Below, piece by piece: positions 63,518 through 64,000 of a stretch of 64,000 bases of DNA. The notes under the pieces are model-generated. The model was not told the origin of the DNA and ran no database searches. It saw nothing but the letters and a program-made list of their open reading frames with translations. Numbering within the stretch: position 1 is the stretch's first letter; every line of letters begins with the position of its first letter. The DNA is taken from the NCBI RefSeq assembly GCF_021155775.2, contig NC_060236.1, positions 24,132,238-24,196,237 on the forward strand, given 5' to 3'. Made by a program: the position numbers and the translations under genes. This DNA comes from Neodiprion pinetum (Eukaryota; Arthropoda; Insecta; Hymenoptera; Diprionidae).

Positions 63518-63766
63518 CCAGATTCCTATAATGACACAGTTACCCAAGACTTAGCCAAGACACAAATCGTTTTGTAGAAAGTTTAAGGGTGGAGAATAAG
63601 CCAACTCTGATTGGCTTTATCGATCATCGGATCATTTAGTTGTCCGATGATATCGATCGTCCGATAAAGTCAATCTAATAAGAAATACCAACCACCCTCG
63701 AACTTTCTAGAAAATGGTTTGTGTCTGGACTAAATGTCGGTAACTGTGTCGATATGGGAATCTGTA
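63518..63766. mobile_element. Foldback element with ~120-bp diverged arms
   Basis: The left arm (about 63518-63637) and right arm (about 63640-63764) are inverted copies with scattered mismatches and small indels. Shared blocks include AGATTCC, GACACAGTTACC, AGACACAAA, TAGAAAGTT, GGGTGG, GACTTTATCG/GGCTTTATCG and CATCGGA. The arms meet with almost no spacer. Weaker pairing may extend outwards to GGTGTCCCG at 63478. No transposase and no clear target duplication, so the outer boundaries are approximate. Confidence 0.8.
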
Positions 63767-64000
63767 TTCAGAACTGACAGTGCATACTTGGCACTCCGGT
63801 GAAGATTTCGTTGAACATGTTTAAACTTGAGGTTTCCGATGCTACAATTTGAGGCGAGTTTTTCCAGCCTCCGGAAGGAAGAGTTGATTCATTTTTATTG
63901 TCTGGAGCAGCGAGATCGGGACAGGGGGTTATATCATCGTTCCGGATAAACTATCGGCTGATACCTAGAGCTTTAGCTGAAAAGTTTCGACGTATCCGGG
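63767..64000. other. No gene seen
   Basis: The last 230 bases of the window show no supported frame, splice pair or repeat. Confidence 0.6.

Overview
This looks like eukaryotic nuclear DNA. It is AT-leaning, with many microsatellites and homopolymer tracts, splice-like motifs and short non-autonomous transposons, and I found no operon-like or densely coding stretch. The style (many GA/CT repeats, CpG not strongly depleted, TA-flanked MITEs) fits an insect, perhaps a hymenopteran. That is an inference from texture only; no gene here identifies the species.

I recognise no complete gene. Most open frames are low-complexity, overlap each other on both strands, or lie inside repeats. A few short segments look exon-like, all unrecognised and of low to moderate confidence: a 99-bp open segment at 28629-28727 (+) with a good acceptor and a GTGAGT donor; a cysteine-containing terminal-exon-like frame at 6055-6341 (-) ending beside AATAAA; an exon-like segment at 21161-21251 (-); one at 49804-49873 (-); and a small frame at 58179-58383 (+) with a presequence-like N-terminus. 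At 35626-35634 (+) a pyrimidine tract runs into CAG|GTAAG, the layout of a recursive (ratchet) splice site. With the exon candidate 7 kb upstream, this suggests that part of the window is a long intron of a plus-strand gene.

The best-supported content is repetitive. A ~410-430 bp MITE family with CACTGAG ends has five copies (12360, 15855, 31263, 37628, 59201). Separate inverted-repeat elements lie at 24797-25126 and 51492-51871 (both flanked by TA), 40316-40497 and 63518-63766. There is also a perfect 29-bp-arm hairpin (60011-60072), a three-unit palindrome cluster (8833-8966), a ~185-bp-period duplication (50031-50367), a ~16-bp degenerate minisatellite (38346-38668), a five-run G-quadruplex motif (12079-12115) and two 65-bp uninterrupted alternating purine-pyrimidine tracts (8454-8518, 57427-57491).

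By region: 1-12 kb is mostly unannotatable DNA with the 6-kb terminal-exon candidate; 12-17 kb has two MITE copies and the G4; 17-28 kb has a foldback element, a homeodomain-motif cluster and CT-rich microsatellites; 28-36 kb is the most gene-like part; 37-41 kb is repeat-rich; 41-50 kb is mostly simple sequence; 50-64 kb holds the duplication, two inverted-repeat elements, a MITE copy and the hairpin. I found no convincing tRNA, rRNA, known microRNA, CRISPR array or complete transposase, and no coherent multi-gene system.
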